Of a stretch of 64,000 nucleotides of DNA, positions 1 to 9,507 are shown piece by piece. Source of the stretch: Rhizobium sp. BK251 (GTDB lineage Bacteria > Pseudomonadota > Alphaproteobacteria > Rhizobiales > Rhizobiaceae); assembly GCF_004345245.1 (NCBI RefSeq), contig NZ_SLUQ01000003.1, positions 248,001-312,000 of the forward strand, in the 5' to 3' direction. The number at the start of each line of letters is the position of its first letter. Position 1 is the stretch's first letter. The notes below the pieces were generated by a model. That model was not told the DNA's origin. It did no database searches and was given only the letters and a program-made list of their open reading frames with translations. The position numbers and the translations under genes were made by a program.

Positions 1-1
1 C

Positions 2-895
2 AACGGGCCGTTCGTCGCCATCAACATGGCCGCAATCCCGCGCGACCTGATCGAGTCCGAGCTTTTCGGCCATGAGAAGGGTGCTTTTACCGGCGCGCAG
101 ACCCGCTCCACCGGCCGCTTCGAGCAGGCAGAGGGAGGCACGCTGTTTCTCGACGAAATCGGCGACATGCCGATGGATGCGCAGACACGGCTGTTGCGCG
201 TGCTCCAGCAGGGCGAATACACGACCGTCGGCGGACGCACCCCGATCCGCACCGATGTCCGCATCGTCGCGGCGACAAACAAGGACCTGAAGCAGGCAAT
301 CAATCAGGGCCTTTTCCGCGAGGATCTCTACTACCGTCTCAACGTCGTTCCGCTGCGTCTGCCGCCGCTGCGCGATCGGGCGGAAGACATTCCGGACCTC
401 GTTCGCCATTTCATTCAGCAAGCGGAAAAAGAGGGCCTCGGCTCCAAGCGATTCGACCAGGAAGCGCTGGAGCTGATGAAAGCCTATCCCTGGCCGGGCA
501 ATGTACGGGAGCTGGAGAACCTCATCCGGCGCCTGATGGCACTTTATCCACAGGACGTCATCACCCGAGAGATCATCGACGCGGAGCTCCGTTCCGACGT
601 GCCGGATAGCCCGATCGAAAAGGGCCCGGTGCGCAGCGGCAACATGACGATTGCGCAGGCTGTGGAAGAGAACATGCGCAGCTATTTCTCGAGTTTCGGC
701 GAAAATCTGCCGCCGCCGGGTCTCTACGACCGCGTTTTGACGGAAATGGAGTATCCTCTCATACTGGCCGCCCTGACAGCGACACGCGGCAACCAGATCA
801 AGGCTGCGGACCTTCTCGGCCTCAACCGCAACACGCTCCGCAAGAAGATCCGCGAACTCGGTGTGTCGGTTTACCGCAGCTCCCGTAGCGCTTGA
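2..895 (+). CDS. ntrC: Nitrogen regulation response regulator NtrC, C-terminal part (truncated by window edge)
   Basis: Enhancer-binding activator of sigma-54 promoters under nitrogen limitation. The reading frame is open from base 2, so the receiver domain and Walker A lie outside the window. Visible are the sigma-54 contact loop GAFTGA, the Walker B segment [12 protein letters not shown], the [15 protein letters not shown] and [10 protein letters not shown] motifs of AAA+ activators, and a C-terminal Fis-type helix-turn-helix ending in [20 protein letters not shown]. ntrY and ntrX follow on the same strand. The GAFTGA loop separates this protein from NtrX downstream, which lacks it. One target in this window is probably the sigma-54 promoter of glnB near 55.3 kb. 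Identity is firm; the true start is not visible. Confidence 0.95.
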   Translation, partial: NGPFVAINMAAIPRDLIESELFGHEKGAFTGAQTRSTGRFEQAEGGTLFLDEIGDMPMDAQTRLLRVLQQGEYTTVGGRTPIRTDVRIVAATNKDLKQAINQGLFREDLYYRLNVVPLRLPPLRDRAEDIPDLVRHFIQQAEKEGLGSKRFDQEALELMKAYPWPGNVRELENLIRRLMALYPQDVITREIIDAELRSDVPDSPIEKGPVRSGNMTIAQAVEENMRSYFSSFGENLPPPGLYDRVLTEMEYPLILAALTATRGNQIKAADLLGLNRNTLRKKIRELGVSVYRSSRSA

Positions 896-1150
896 CAATG
901 TGACGCGCCGCGTTGCATTTTCGCCACAATGCGTTGCTTAAAGGTCACGCAGGGCGGTTCGCATGCGAGCCGTTCATAGCGAGGGTATTGGCCCGCTGTG
1001 AGGACATGATCAGGTCAAATACGAGGTCGCTTCGCGGGCATGTACCCGCGCTCTTGGCGCCTCATCCGGCAGACCGGTTTCGTCCAATGGCGGCGTGATT
1101 TGAAGTTCGACGGGGCGGCTTTGCCTTTCCGTCGCGGGAGACAAGTCCGG

Positions 1151-3424
1151 ATGAAGCAGGATGCGGTGTCGCCAACGGCGAACGACGGGGCTGCGACGAC
1201 CATAACCGACCGGCGTGCCTCATTTGCGTTTCCGGGACTCATACTCGCCGGCGGCGCGCTCCTGTGCGCCACGCTGACGTTGTTCATCCTGCTCGGCCTC
1301 ACGCCGATTGAGCCGACGTCGCATGTCGTCATCACGTCCGTCGTCATCAATTCGTTCTTCGTGCTCGGCCTTATCGCCCTCATCGGGCGGGAGGTTGCGC
1401 GACTCCTGAAGGCGCGCAGCCGCGGACGCGCCGCCGCGCGCCTGCATATACGCATCGTCGTGCTCTTCTCGATCGTGGCGATAACGCCGGCGATCCTTGT
1501 CGCGATATTCGCCAGCATCACGCTCAACGTCGGCCTCGACCGCTGGTTCTCGATCAGGACGCAATCGATCGTCAGTTCCTCGCGGAATGTCGCGCAGGCC
1601 TACATGCTGGAAAACGCGAGCTACCTTCAGGGTCAGACCGTCTCCATGGCGAACGACCTGGAGCGCAACCGCGCGCTCTTCAATCTCGACAGGACCGGTT
1701 TTGGCAACCTCATGACGCGCCAGGCTCGCGGTCGCGGGCTGCTTGGGGCTTTTCTGGTGCGCAGCGACGGCTCCGTCATCGTGCAGGCCGACATCAAGAC
1801 CGAGAGGCCGCTGCCCGCGATCCCCAAGGACGCGCTTGAAAGCTCAGCGGCCGGACAGCCGACGCTCATTCCGCCGGGCGTCACCAACCTTGTCGGCGCC
1901 ATCATCAAGCTGGACGCACTTCCGAGCGCCTTCCTCTATACGGTGAGGGCCGTCGATCCGAAGGTCATGACGGCGATGCGCCTCATGGACGAAAACACGG
2001 CCGAGTACAAGGCGATGGAAGCCGGCCGGATATCGCTGCAGATCGCCTTTGCGGTGCTCTACATCGGCTTTGCCCTGATCGTGCTGCTCGCCGCGATCTG
2101 GACGGCAATTGCGGTTGCCGATCGGATCGTTCGCCCGATCCGGCTGCTGATCACGGCAGCGGACAACGTCGCATCGGGGAATATGGACGTCGTCGTTCCG
2201 GTGCGTGCCGTGGACGGTGACGTCGGCAGTCTGTCGCGAACCTTCAACAAGATGATCTCCGAGATCCGGACGCAGCGCGACGAAATCCTGGAGGCGAAGG
2301 ACGAGGTGGACGACCGCCGCCGCTTCATCGAGGCTGTCCTTTCGGGCGTGACGGCGGCCGTCATCGGCGTCGAGCACGACCAGAGGATCACCATCGTCAA
2401 CACCTCCGCCGAGACCTTGCTCGGCCTTCCGGCCGAGCAGCTGATCGGCAAGCGGCTGACCGAGATTGCGCCCGAAGTGGACCATGTGCTCACGGAGGCG
2501 ACTGCGCGGTACAGAAACGATTTCCGCAAGCAGATCAGCCTTGTTCGGGGCGGGACGGTACGGACGCTCAGCGTGCAGGTGACGCGGGAGGAGGCACGCG
2601 ACCCGAAGGAATCCTACGTCATCACGCTCGATGACATTACAGATCTGGTCATTGCGCAGCGCTCCACTGCCTGGGCGGACGTCGCCCGGCGCATCGCGCA
2701 CGAGATCAAGAACCCGTTGACGCCCATCCAGCTTTCCGCCGAGCGCATCCGGCGGCGCTACGGCAAGCAGATCGACGAGTCGGACCGCGCGATCTTCGAC
2801 CAGTGCACCGATACGATCGTGCGGCAGGTCGGCGATATCGGCCGCATGGTGGACGAGTTTTCCGCCTTCGCGCGCATGCCGAAGCCGACCATGGAACCGA
2901 CGGACCTGCGCACCATCCTGCGCGACGCGATGTTCCTGCGCGAGATGGGCAATACCCATGTGCAGTTCCTCCAGGAGTTCGGCGACGAGCCGCTCCAGGG
3001 GCTGTTCGACAGCCGCATGCTCGGCCAGGCTTTCGGCAACCTGATCAAGAACGCCGTCGAGGCTATCGAGGCGGTGCCGAATGACCAGAAGCGCGACGAC
3101 CGACGGATTTTGGTACGCGCGCATCTCGAAGCGGACCGCGACCGGTTCACGGTCGACGTCATCGACAACGGGCGCGGGCTGCCGGTCGAGAACCGTCACA
3201 GCGTACTGGAGCCCTACATGACCATGCGCGAGAAGGGCACGGGCCTCGGGCTCGCCATCGTCAAGAAGATCATCGAGGAACATGGCGGACAGATCGAGCT
3301 GCACGACGCGCCCGCCGATTTTGACCAGGGCAGGGGAGCAATGATCCGCGTGCATCTGCCACGCCGTGAATCGGCCACGCCCTCCCATGCAGGAAGCGAC
3401 AAGGAAAGTGCCTATGGCCTCTGA
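1151..3424 (+). CDS. ntrY: Nitrogen regulation sensor histidine kinase NtrY
   Basis: Membrane sensor kinase partnered with NtrX. Four hydrophobic segments lie in the first ~330 residues (two close together, a third before the periplasmic loop, a fourth after it). A HAMP linker, a PAS domain (around IVNTSAETLLGLPAEQL), the histidine box AHEIKNPLTPIQLSAERI and the ATPase N and G boxes (NLIKNAVEAIE, GTGLGLAIVKKI) follow. The frame is open from 1040, but I prefer ATG 1151: GGGAG sits about 10 bases upstream and the resulting 757 residues fit the family. The last 11 bases overlap ntrX, so the two are probably translationally coupled. NtrYX pairs affect nitrogen metabolism and respiration or redox responses in alphaproteobacteria. 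Confidence 0.94.
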   Translation: MKQDAVSPTANDGAATTITDRRASFAFPGLILAGGALLCATLTLFILLGLTPIEPTSHVVITSVVINSFFVLGLIALIGREVARLLKARSRGRAAARLHIRIVVLFSIVAITPAILVAIFASITLNVGLDRWFSIRTQSIVSSSRNVAQAYMLENASYLQGQTVSMANDLERNRALFNLDRTGFGNLMTRQARGRGLLGAFLVRSDGSVIVQADIKTERPLPAIPKDALESSAAGQPTLIPPGVTNLVGAIIKLDALPSAFLYTVRAVDPKVMTAMRLMDENTAEYKAMEAGRISLQIAFAVLYIGFALIVLLAAIWTAIAVADRIVRPIRLLITAADNVASGNMDVVVPVRAVDGDVGSLSRTFNKMISEIRTQRDEILEAKDEVDDRRRFIEAVLSGVTAAVIGVEHDQRITIVNTSAETLLGLPAEQLIGKRLTEIAPEVDHVLTEATARYRNDFRKQISLVRGGTVRTLSVQVTREEARDPKESYVITLDDITDLVIAQRSTAWADVARRIAHEIKNPLTPIQLSAERIRRRYGKQIDESDRAIFDQCTDTIVRQVGDIGRMVDEFSAFARMPKPTMEPTDLRTILRDAMFLREMGNTHVQFLQEFGDEPLQGLFDSRMLGQAFGNLIKNAVEAIEAVPNDQKRDDRRILVRAHLEADRDRFTVDVIDNGRGLPVENRHSVLEPYMTMREKGTGLGLAIVKKIIEEHGGQIELHDAPADFDQGRGAMIRVHLPRRESATPSHAGSDKESAYGL

Positions 3425-4778
3425 TATTCTGGTGGTGGATGACGAGCACGACATCCGCGAAATCGTTTCCGGCATCCTGTCCGACGAAGGGCATGAAACG
3501 CGCACCGCGCACGACAGCGACAGCGCGCTGGCTGCCATTTCTGATCGCGTGCCGAAGCTCATCTTTCTCGACATCTGGATGCAGGGCAGTAAGCTGGACG
3601 GCCTGTCGCTCCTCGACGAGATCAAGACGCGGCACCCGGAACTGCCGATCGTGATGATTTCGGGCCACGGTAACATCGAGACTGCAGTTTCTGCCATCAA
3701 GCGCGGTGCATTCGACTTCATCGAGAAGCCTTTCAAGGCCGATCGCCTTATTCTCATTGCCGAGCGGGCGCTTGAGAACCTCAAGCTGAGGCGGGAAGTA
3801 TCCGAGCTGAAGAAGCGCGCAGGCGACGCCGTCGAACTGATCGGCACGTCCGTTGCTGTTTCGCAGTTGCGTCAGACGATCGAGAAGGTGGCGCCGACGA
3901 ACAGCCGTGTCATGATCCTTGGCCCCTCCGGCGCCGGCAAGGAACTTGTCGCGCGCATGATGCACAAGAAGTCGGCGCGGGCGGGCGGCCCCTTCGTGGC
4001 CCTCAACGCGGCAAACATTACGCCCGATCGGATGGAGATCGCGCTTTTCGGCACCGAGGGCTCTCCCGGCCAGGCAAGGAAGATCGGGGCGCTGGAGGAG
4101 GCGCATCGCGGCATTCTCTACCTCGATGAGGTCGGCGAGATGCCCCGCGAGACGCAAAACAAGATCCTGCGTGTGCTGGTCGACCAGCAGTTCGAGCGCG
4201 TCGGCGGCTCGAAGCGGGTCAAGGTCGATGTCCGTATCATCTCCTCGACGGCCTACAATCTCGAAAATCGCATCGCCGAAGGCTGGTTCCGCGAGGACCT
4301 CTATCATCGCCTGGCCGTTGTCCCTGTGAAGGTGCCGGCACTGTCCGAGCGACGCGAAGACATTCCTTTTCTCGTTGACCAGCTGATGCGGCAAATCTCG
4401 GAGCAGGCCGGCATCCGCACCCGCAAGATCGGCGACGACGCCATGGCTGTCCTGCAGGCGCATGACTGGCCGGGCAATATCCGCCAGCTGCGCAACAATA
4501 TCGAGCGGCTGATGATCCTTGCTCGCTCGGACGGTCCGGATGCACCGATCACGGCCGACATGCTGCCAACGGACCTTGGCGACATGCTGCCGAAGGTTTC
4601 GGCCAAGAACGACTACCACATCATGACCTTGCCGCTGCGCGAAGCTCGCGAGATGTTCGAGCGAGACTATCTGATTGCGCAGATCAACCGTTTCGGCGGC
4701 AATATCTCGCGCACGGCCGAATTCGTCGGCATGGAGCGCTCTGCGCTACACCGCAAGCTGAAGTCGCTGGGCGTCTGA
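3414..4778 (+). CDS. ntrX: Nitrogen assimilation response regulator NtrX
   Basis: Response regulator of the NtrYX system, 454 residues. An N-terminal receiver domain starts ILVVDDEHDIRE, with the phosphoacceptor Asp in IFLDIWM. The central AAA+ domain has Walker A GPSGAGKE and Walker B GILYLDEVGEM, and the C-terminal Fis-type helix-turn-helix ends NISRTAEFVGMERSALHRKL. The GAFTGA loop is replaced by FGTEGSPGQ, which is normal for NtrX and suggests it does not activate sigma-54 in the usual way. ATG 3414 is chosen over the upstream in-frame 3366 because AAGGAAAG lies just before it and the receiver begins there. A GC-rich inverted repeat follows the stop near 4788-4806. Confidence 0.95.
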   Translation: MASDILVVDDEHDIREIVSGILSDEGHETRTAHDSDSALAAISDRVPKLIFLDIWMQGSKLDGLSLLDEIKTRHPELPIVMISGHGNIETAVSAIKRGAFDFIEKPFKADRLILIAERALENLKLRREVSELKKRAGDAVELIGTSVAVSQLRQTIEKVAPTNSRVMILGPSGAGKELVARMMHKKSARAGGPFVALNAANITPDRMEIALFGTEGSPGQARKIGALEEAHRGILYLDEVGEMPRETQNKILRVLVDQQFERVGGSKRVKVDVRIISSTAYNLENRIAEGWFREDLYHRLAVVPVKVPALSERREDIPFLVDQLMRQISEQAGIRTRKIGDDAMAVLQAHDWPGNIRQLRNNIERLMILARSDGPDAPITADMLPTDLGDMLPKVSAKNDYHIMTLPLREAREMFERDYLIAQINRFGGNISRTAEFVGMERSALHRKLKSLGV

Positions 4779-4848
4779 ATTTGCCCGGCGCGGCATGGGC
4801 CGCGCTGGCTTCCCTTCCTTTGTTCATTTCCCCGAAATCAGGTTTTCC

Positions 4849-5712
4849 ATGCCAAGAATAGCCTATGTGAATGGTCGCTACGTGAAGCATTCCGATGCCA
4901 TGGTCCATGTGGAGGATCGCGGCTTTCAGTTCGCGGATGGTGTCTACGAGGTCTGCGAGGTTCGCCATGGCTTCATCGTCGACTTGACGCGCCATCTCGA
5001 CCGGCTTGGCCGGTCGCTAGGGGAGCTGCAGATTGCCTGGCCGATGAGCAGAGGCGCGCTGACGAACGTGATTCGAGAGACCTTGCGCCGCAACCACGTC
5101 CACAACGGCCTCTTCTATCTGCAGGTGACCCGCGGCGTGGCAAGGCGCGACCACGTCTTTCCGGCGGCAGGGACGCGCCCGTCGATCGTCGTGACGGCCA
5201 AGAGCACCGATCCATCGGTCATTGCCGCCAAGAACGCCAAGGGCATCAAGGCGATCACGGTTCCGGACAATCGCTGGGACCGCGTCGACATCAAGACGGT
5301 CGGTCTGCTCCCGAATGCGCTTGCGCGCCAGAAGGCGAAGGAGGAGGGCGCCCAGGAGGCGATCTTCATCGATACGGACGGCATGGTGAAAGAGGGAGCT
5401 GCCACCAACGTCTGGATCGTCGACACCCAGGGGACGCTGGTAACACGGCCGTCCGAGCACGGCATTCTGAGGGGCATTACACGTACTACGCTAATCGACG
5501 TAGCCGGCACGCTGGGGCTGCCTGTGACGGAGCGATTTTTCTCCGTCGAGGAGATGATGAACGCGCGCGAGGTGTTTATCACCGCGGCCACAAGTATTTG
5601 TTTTCCCGTGGTTTCCATCGATGGGCGGACGATCGCCAACGGCCACCCGGGAACCGTCTCCCAGAATATTCGCGAAGCTTTTTTCGACGTTGCGGAAAAG
5701 ACTGCGATTTGA
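4849..5712 (+). CDS. dat: D-amino-acid aminotransferase (class IV, PLP)
   Basis: Predicted cytoplasmic PLP enzyme of fold type IV, 287 residues, exchanging amino groups between D-amino acids and 2-oxo acids. The PLP-binding lysine lies in RVDIKTVGLLPNALARQKA, and the conserved KEGAATNVWIV and HGILRGITRTT segments, which bind cofactor phosphate and substrate, follow. ATG 4849 begins MPRIAYVNGRYV, the usual N-terminal strand; the upstream in-frame start at 4795 would add residues unlike the family. It sits between ntrX and hfq in the usual rhizobial order. Branched-chain aminotransferase and aminodeoxychorismate lyase share the fold, so substrate specificity is inferred. Confidence 0.85.
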   Translation: MPRIAYVNGRYVKHSDAMVHVEDRGFQFADGVYEVCEVRHGFIVDLTRHLDRLGRSLGELQIAWPMSRGALTNVIRETLRRNHVHNGLFYLQVTRGVARRDHVFPAAGTRPSIVVTAKSTDPSVIAAKNAKGIKAITVPDNRWDRVDIKTVGLLPNALARQKAKEEGAQEAIFIDTDGMVKEGAATNVWIVDTQGTLVTRPSEHGILRGITRTTLIDVAGTLGLPVTERFFSVEEMMNAREVFITAATSICFPVVSIDGRTIANGHPGTVSQNIREAFFDVAEKTAI

Positions 5713-5826
5713 TACCAAGTTCAGCGGAGGCGGGGGAGATGAGGGGTCTCTCCTGGGAAGCCGAAAGGCTAGATCAATATTTCCACCGGCTTTCTCAGGG
5801 CCGGCAATAAAGAAAGAATCGGCGCG

Positions 5827-6069
5827 ATGGCGGAACGTTCTCAGAACCTGCAGGACCTGTTTCTCAATACTGTTCGCAAGCAAAAGATCTCACTCACAAT
5901 CTTCCTTATCAATGGCGTGAAGCTGACGGGCGTCGTCACGTCCTTCGATAACTTCTGCGTCCTCTTGCGCCGTGACGGCCATTCGCAACTTGTGTATAAG
6001 CACGCAATCTCGACGATCATGCCGGGCCAGCCCATGCAGATGTTCGAGAGCGAAGAAGCCGCGTCCTAA
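5827..6069 (+). CDS. hfq: RNA chaperone Hfq
   Basis: Hexameric Sm-like RNA chaperone of 80 residues that pairs small RNAs with target mRNAs. The Sm1 motif runs through [19 protein letters not shown], and the Sm2 motif is the diagnostic YKHAIS. The proximal-face region [16 protein letters not shown] is intact. The C-terminal tail is very short, as is usual in alphaproteobacteria. hflX follows 77 bases after the stop, the familiar hfq-hflX arrangement. In rhizobia Hfq affects nitrogen fixation, transport and stress gene expression. A candidate small RNA at 19.8-20.0 kb in this window could be a client. Confidence 0.97.
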
Positions 6070-6146
6070 CAAGGCCAGAGACTATCACAACACGCGATAC
6101 CAAGAGCGACTCCATCATCCCGGACACGCACAAGCTTCGGGATGAT

Positions 6147-7481
6147 ATGCGCGCCGTCGTGGTCGTTCCCGTCCTCAAGCAGGCCCGCGGACGCGGCGCC
6201 CAGCCAGAGGCAGGCACGACATCCTCCCGCTCGCCCGAAAGCCGTCTCGACGAGGCGATCGGTCTTGCGCGTGCAATCGACCTGGAGGTGGTCAGCGGGC
6301 AGATCGTTACGATCAACGATCCACGGCCCGCCACCCTGCTCGGCACCGGCAAGATCCAGGAGATCCGGGCGCTGCTTGACGAGTTCGACGCTGGCCTCGT
6401 GATCGTTGACCATCCGTTGACCCCGGTGCAGCAGCGAAATCTTGAGAAGGAGTGGAACGCCAAGGTCATCGACCGCACGGGCCTGATCCTCGAGATCTTC
6501 GGCCGCCGTGCCTCCACGAAGGAGGGCACGCTGCAGGTCGATCTGGCGCACCTGAACTACCAGAAAGGCCGTCTGGTACGGAGCTGGACCCACCTTGAGC
6601 GCCAGCGCGGCGGTGGCGGCTTCATGGGTGGCCCGGGCGAAACCCAGATCGAAGCGGACCGGCGCCTGCTGCAGGACCGTATTGTGAAGCTCGAGCGCGA
6701 GCTGGAGCAGGTCGTGCGCACACGCCAGCTGCACCGGGCCAAGCGCCGCAAGGTGCCGCACCCGATCGTCGCCCTGGTCGGCTATACGAACGCCGGAAAG
6801 TCCACGCTCTTCAATCGCCTTACCGGCGCGGGCGTGCTTGCCGAGGACATGCTTTTCGCGACGCTGGATCCGACGCTGCGGCGCATGAAACTGCCGCACG
6901 GGCGCACGGTCATCCTTTCCGATACGGTCGGCTTCATTTCAGACCTGCCGACGCATCTCGTCGCCGCCTTCCGGGCGACGCTGGAAGAGGTGCTTGAGGC
7001 GGACCTCATCCTGCATGTCCGCGACATGGCCGATCCTGACAACCAGGCGCAGAGCGCCGATGTGATGCGCATCCTGAACGATCTCGGCATCGACGAGGCC
7101 GAGGGCGCCAAGCGCATCATCGAGGTCTGGAACAAGATCGACCGGCTGGAGCCGGAGGCGCATGATGCGATGCTGCAGAAGACTGCCGGTGCCGAGAACA
7201 TCATTGCCGTCTCCGCGATCAGCGGCGAGGGCGTCGACCGGCTGATGGGCGAGATCAACCGCAGGCTCTCGGGCGTGCTGACCGAGACCACCATCACGCT
7301 TGCGGTCGACAAACTCGCGCTTCTGCCATGGCTTTACGACCACGCAATCGTCGACAGCCGCGAGGACAATGAAGACGGGTCAGTCACGCTCGACGTGCGC
7401 CTGACGGAAACCGAGGCCGTCGAGCTGGAGCGGCGCATGGGCAATGGCCCCAAGCCGCAGCGTGAAGGATGGGAACGGTAG
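6147..7481 (+). CDS. hflX: Ribosome-associated GTPase HflX
   Basis: GTPase that binds the 50S ribosomal subunit and helps rescue or split stalled ribosomes, 444 residues. The N-terminal HflX domain includes NPLTPVQQRNLEKE-type sequence and the Gly-rich linker ERQRGGGGFMGGPGETQIE. The G domain shows G1 GYTNAGKST, G3 DTVGF and G4 NKID. ATG 6147 is the first canonical start: the frame is open back to 6000 without any ATG, GTG or TTG, and the ribosome site before 6147 is weak (GGGA about 5 bases upstream). The stop overlaps the start of the next gene by 13 bases. Identity is firm; the exact N-terminus is less so. Confidence 0.94.
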   Translation: MRAVVVVPVLKQARGRGAQPEAGTTSSRSPESRLDEAIGLARAIDLEVVSGQIVTINDPRPATLLGTGKIQEIRALLDEFDAGLVIVDHPLTPVQQRNLEKEWNAKVIDRTGLILEIFGRRASTKEGTLQVDLAHLNYQKGRLVRSWTHLERQRGGGGFMGGPGETQIEADRRLLQDRIVKLERELEQVVRTRQLHRAKRRKVPHPIVALVGYTNAGKSTLFNRLTGAGVLAEDMLFATLDPTLRRMKLPHGRTVILSDTVGFISDLPTHLVAAFRATLEEVLEADLILHVRDMADPDNQAQSADVMRILNDLGIDEAEGAKRIIEVWNKIDRLEPEAHDAMLQKTAGAENIIAVSAISGEGVDRLMGEINRRLSGVLTETTITLAVDKLALLPWLYDHAIVDSREDNEDGSVTLDVRLTETEAVELERRMGNGPKPQREGWER

Positions 7482-8053
7482 TTCCGCTGCCTGATGACGA
7501 AATTCGGCTTCGTTATGCCGACGGGAGACTGGCGTATCTCGCTGCCGCGTTTTTAGCCTCGACTGTCATTGCCATATCCGCGGCGCAAAGTATGGGATGG
7601 GTAGCGGGCGGGCTTGCGCTGATCGCATGCCTGGCGCCAACGCTTTGGCTGGCCCGGCACGCCGCTGCTTCGCCGACCGAACTCATTATTTCGCCGAAAG
7701 GTATAATCTGCTCGAGCCATGCGTCGGCGCCCGTTCCATGGACCTGGATCGAGCGCTCGTTTATCGGCGGAAAATACAGCCAAGAGGTTCTGATAACTTT
7801 CCGGGATGACTTGAATGGTCAAGCACGAGCCTCTCTCGAGAAAATTCAATCCGGTGCGTACAATGGCGGGTATCTACGGATCACCACATGGGGCCTGCGC
7901 GAGGAAGTGAGCGGCCGTCGGGTCAGCAGCACCAGTCTGTTGGAACTGGTTCATGATTATCGCGCCCGGTTCGGGATACCGGTGACGGCGGAAGCCGAGG
8001 ACGGCGCCGCGATATTTACTTCTGCATCATGGACTGGGCTTGAGGACGGATGA
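7469..8053 (+). CDS. Uncharacterised two-pass membrane protein
   Basis: I do not recognise this 194-residue protein. Two adjacent hydrophobic helices (about residues 21-62) form a hairpin that probably sits in the inner membrane. A soluble domain of about 130 residues follows, containing PTELIISPKGIIC and VPWTWIERSFI, resembling the PH-like soluble domains found behind membrane hairpins in other small bacterial proteins; this is inference. A charged N-terminus precedes the first helix. The start overlaps the end of hflX by 13 bases, which suggests translational coupling. It converges on mazG with a 26-base gap. Base composition is somewhat less GC-rich than in hflX. Confidence 0.7.
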   Translation: MGTVVPLPDDEIRLRYADGRLAYLAAAFLASTVIAISAAQSMGWVAGGLALIACLAPTLWLARHAAASPTELIISPKGIICSSHASAPVPWTWIERSFIGGKYSQEVLITFRDDLNGQARASLEKIQSGAYNGGYLRITTWGLREEVSGRRVSSTSLLELVHDYRARFGIPVTAEAEDGAAIFTSASWTGLEDG

Positions 8054-8079
8054 CGGAGATCGGCCGGGCGTTGATTTCC

Positions 8080-8919
8080 TTAGCCCAGTTGGCGTTCTAT
8101 GGCCTTTGCGGCCTGCCAGATTTCCTCCATCCGCTCCAGCGTCGCGTCTTGCAGCGTCTCGCCTTCAGCTTCAAGAACCTGCTCGATGTGATTGAAACGG
8201 CGGCGGAACTTTGTGTTCGTCCCGCGTAGGGCCTGCTCCGGATCGGCCTTCACGTGCCGTCCGATATTGACGACGGCGAAGATCAGGTCGCCAAGTTCAT
8301 CGACGACCTTCGCGTGCTGGCCTTCCTCAAGCGCCACGCGCAGCTCGCCGATTTCTTCCTCGATCTTGTCGAGGATCGGCTCCGGTGCCGACCAGTCGAA
8401 GCCGACCTTGGCGCCGCGCTCCTGAAGCTTCAGCGCTTCGGTCAGCGCAGGGAAGCTGCGCTGTACGGAACCCAGGAAACCGGCCTTGAAATCCTCGCTG
8501 TTCCCATGCCTGGCGCGGCGCTCGGCGCGCTCGCGCTTTTCGGCCTGCTTGATCTCGTCCCACTGTTTCTTGACGCGTTCCGGCGTGTCGGCATCGGACC
8601 GGGCAAAGACATGCGGATGCCGACGGATCATCTTGCGAGTAATGGCCTCGACGACATCGCCGAAGGAGAACTCGCCGGCTTCCTCCGCCATCCGCGCGTG
8701 GAAGACGACCTGGAGGAGCAGGTCTCCCAGTTCGTCGCAAAGATCGTCCATGTCCTTGCGCTCGATCGCGTCGGCGACCTCATAGGCCTCCTCGATCGTG
8801 TAGGGCTTGATCGTCTCGAAGTCCTGCTCGATGTCCCAGGGGCAGCCGGTTTCGGGATTGCGCAGTGCGGCCATGATCTCGATCAGGCGCGAAATGTCTT
8901 TGGAGGCTTCCATGGTCAC
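8080..8919 (-). CDS. mazG: Nucleoside triphosphate pyrophosphohydrolase MazG
   Basis: All-alpha NTP pyrophosphatase, 279 residues, that hydrolyses (d)NTPs to monophosphates and pyrophosphate and can clear aberrant nucleotides. Two MazG domains are visible. The N-terminal one has CPWDIEQDFETIKPYTIEEA, the metal-binding DELGDLLLQVVFHARMAEE and RKMIRRHPHVF. The C-terminal one has KIEEEIGEL and VDELGDLIFAVVNIGRH. The GTG at 8919 lies directly against the stop of the deaminase upstream. An ATG two codons later (8913) is an equally good start. Together with the deaminase it forms a nucleotide-metabolism pair read as one unit. Confidence 0.93.
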   Translation of the reverse strand: MTMEASKDISRLIEIMAALRNPETGCPWDIEQDFETIKPYTIEEAYEVADAIERKDMDDLCDELGDLLLQVVFHARMAEEAGEFSFGDVVEAITRKMIRRHPHVFARSDADTPERVKKQWDEIKQAEKRERAERRARHGNSEDFKAGFLGSVQRSFPALTEALKLQERGAKVGFDWSAPEPILDKIEEEIGELRVALEEGQHAKVVDELGDLIFAVVNIGRHVKADPEQALRGTNTKFRRRFNHIEQVLEAEGETLQDATLERMEEIWQAAKAIERQLG

Positions 8920-9507
8920 TCAGTTCAGCGGGATGTCGTTGGCGCTCTTTGAGGTCTGGTAGGTCTCGGATAGCGTGTCGTAGCGCGACTTGATGCGCGC
9001 GGTCTGCGCCTTGAGTTGGGCTCTCAGCGGATCGTCCTCCGTCGCCACCAGATCTGCAATCGCAAAGCTGTTCCAGAAGGCATTCTGCCGCCTGTAACCG
9101 CCGGGTTCCAGATCGAAGACTTCCTTGAGGATTTTCAGGTCATGCGGAATGGCAAAGCTGTCGCGGGAGTCCTCGTGGCTGAAGAAATAGTAGAAATTGT
9201 CAAAGCCCGCCCAGGTGATGGCGGACATGCACATGGTGCAGGGTTCGTGCGTGGAAAGGAAGATGAGATCCCTGGTCGCCGGCCTGTCGCCCATCTCATA
9301 GAAGCGCTTAAGTGTATGCACTTCGCCATGCCAGAGCGGATTTTCCAGCTCGTTGTTGGTCTCGGCAATGACGAGCGAGTGGTCTGACTTGCGCAGGATT
9401 GCCGCGCCGAAAACCTTGTTGCCGGCGGTAACGCCGCGCTCCGTCAGGGGAAGGATGTCCTTTTCCATGACGTCGAGAAGGCGGGCGGCGATGGATTGGG
9501 AAGGCAT
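8920..9507 (-). CDS. Cytidine/deoxycytidylate deaminase-family nucleoside deaminase
   Basis: Zinc-dependent deaminase-fold protein, 195 residues. The catalytic motifs are present: HGEVHTL (zinc His plus proton-shuttling Glu) and EPCTMCMSAITWAGF (two zinc Cys). The preceding VFGAAILRKSD matches the first strands of the fold. The long C-terminal region after PCxxC is typical of a subgroup often annotated simply as nucleoside deaminase. ATG 9507 is chosen because AGGAG lies 6-7 bases upstream; an in-frame earlier start (9534) lacks this. The stop abuts the mazG start, so the two are probably co-translated. Substrate (guanine, cytosine, a modified base) cannot be told from sequence. Confidence 0.85.
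   Translation of the reverse strand: MPSQSIAARLLDVMEKDILPLTERGVTAGNKVFGAAILRKSDHSLVIAETNNELENPLWHGEVHTLKRFYEMGDRPATRDLIFLSTHEPCTMCMSAITWAGFDNFYYFFSHEDSRDSFAIPHDLKILKEVFDLEPGGYRRQNAFWNSFAIADLVATEDDPLRAQLKAQTARIKSRYDTLSETYQTSKSANDIPLN

Noticed and set aside
1844..3847. Long open frame of 667 codons on the minus strand
   Set aside because: It lies opposite ntrY/ntrX, has no family features, and is Arg/Leu-rich as expected for a reverse-frame shadow of a GC-rich gene.
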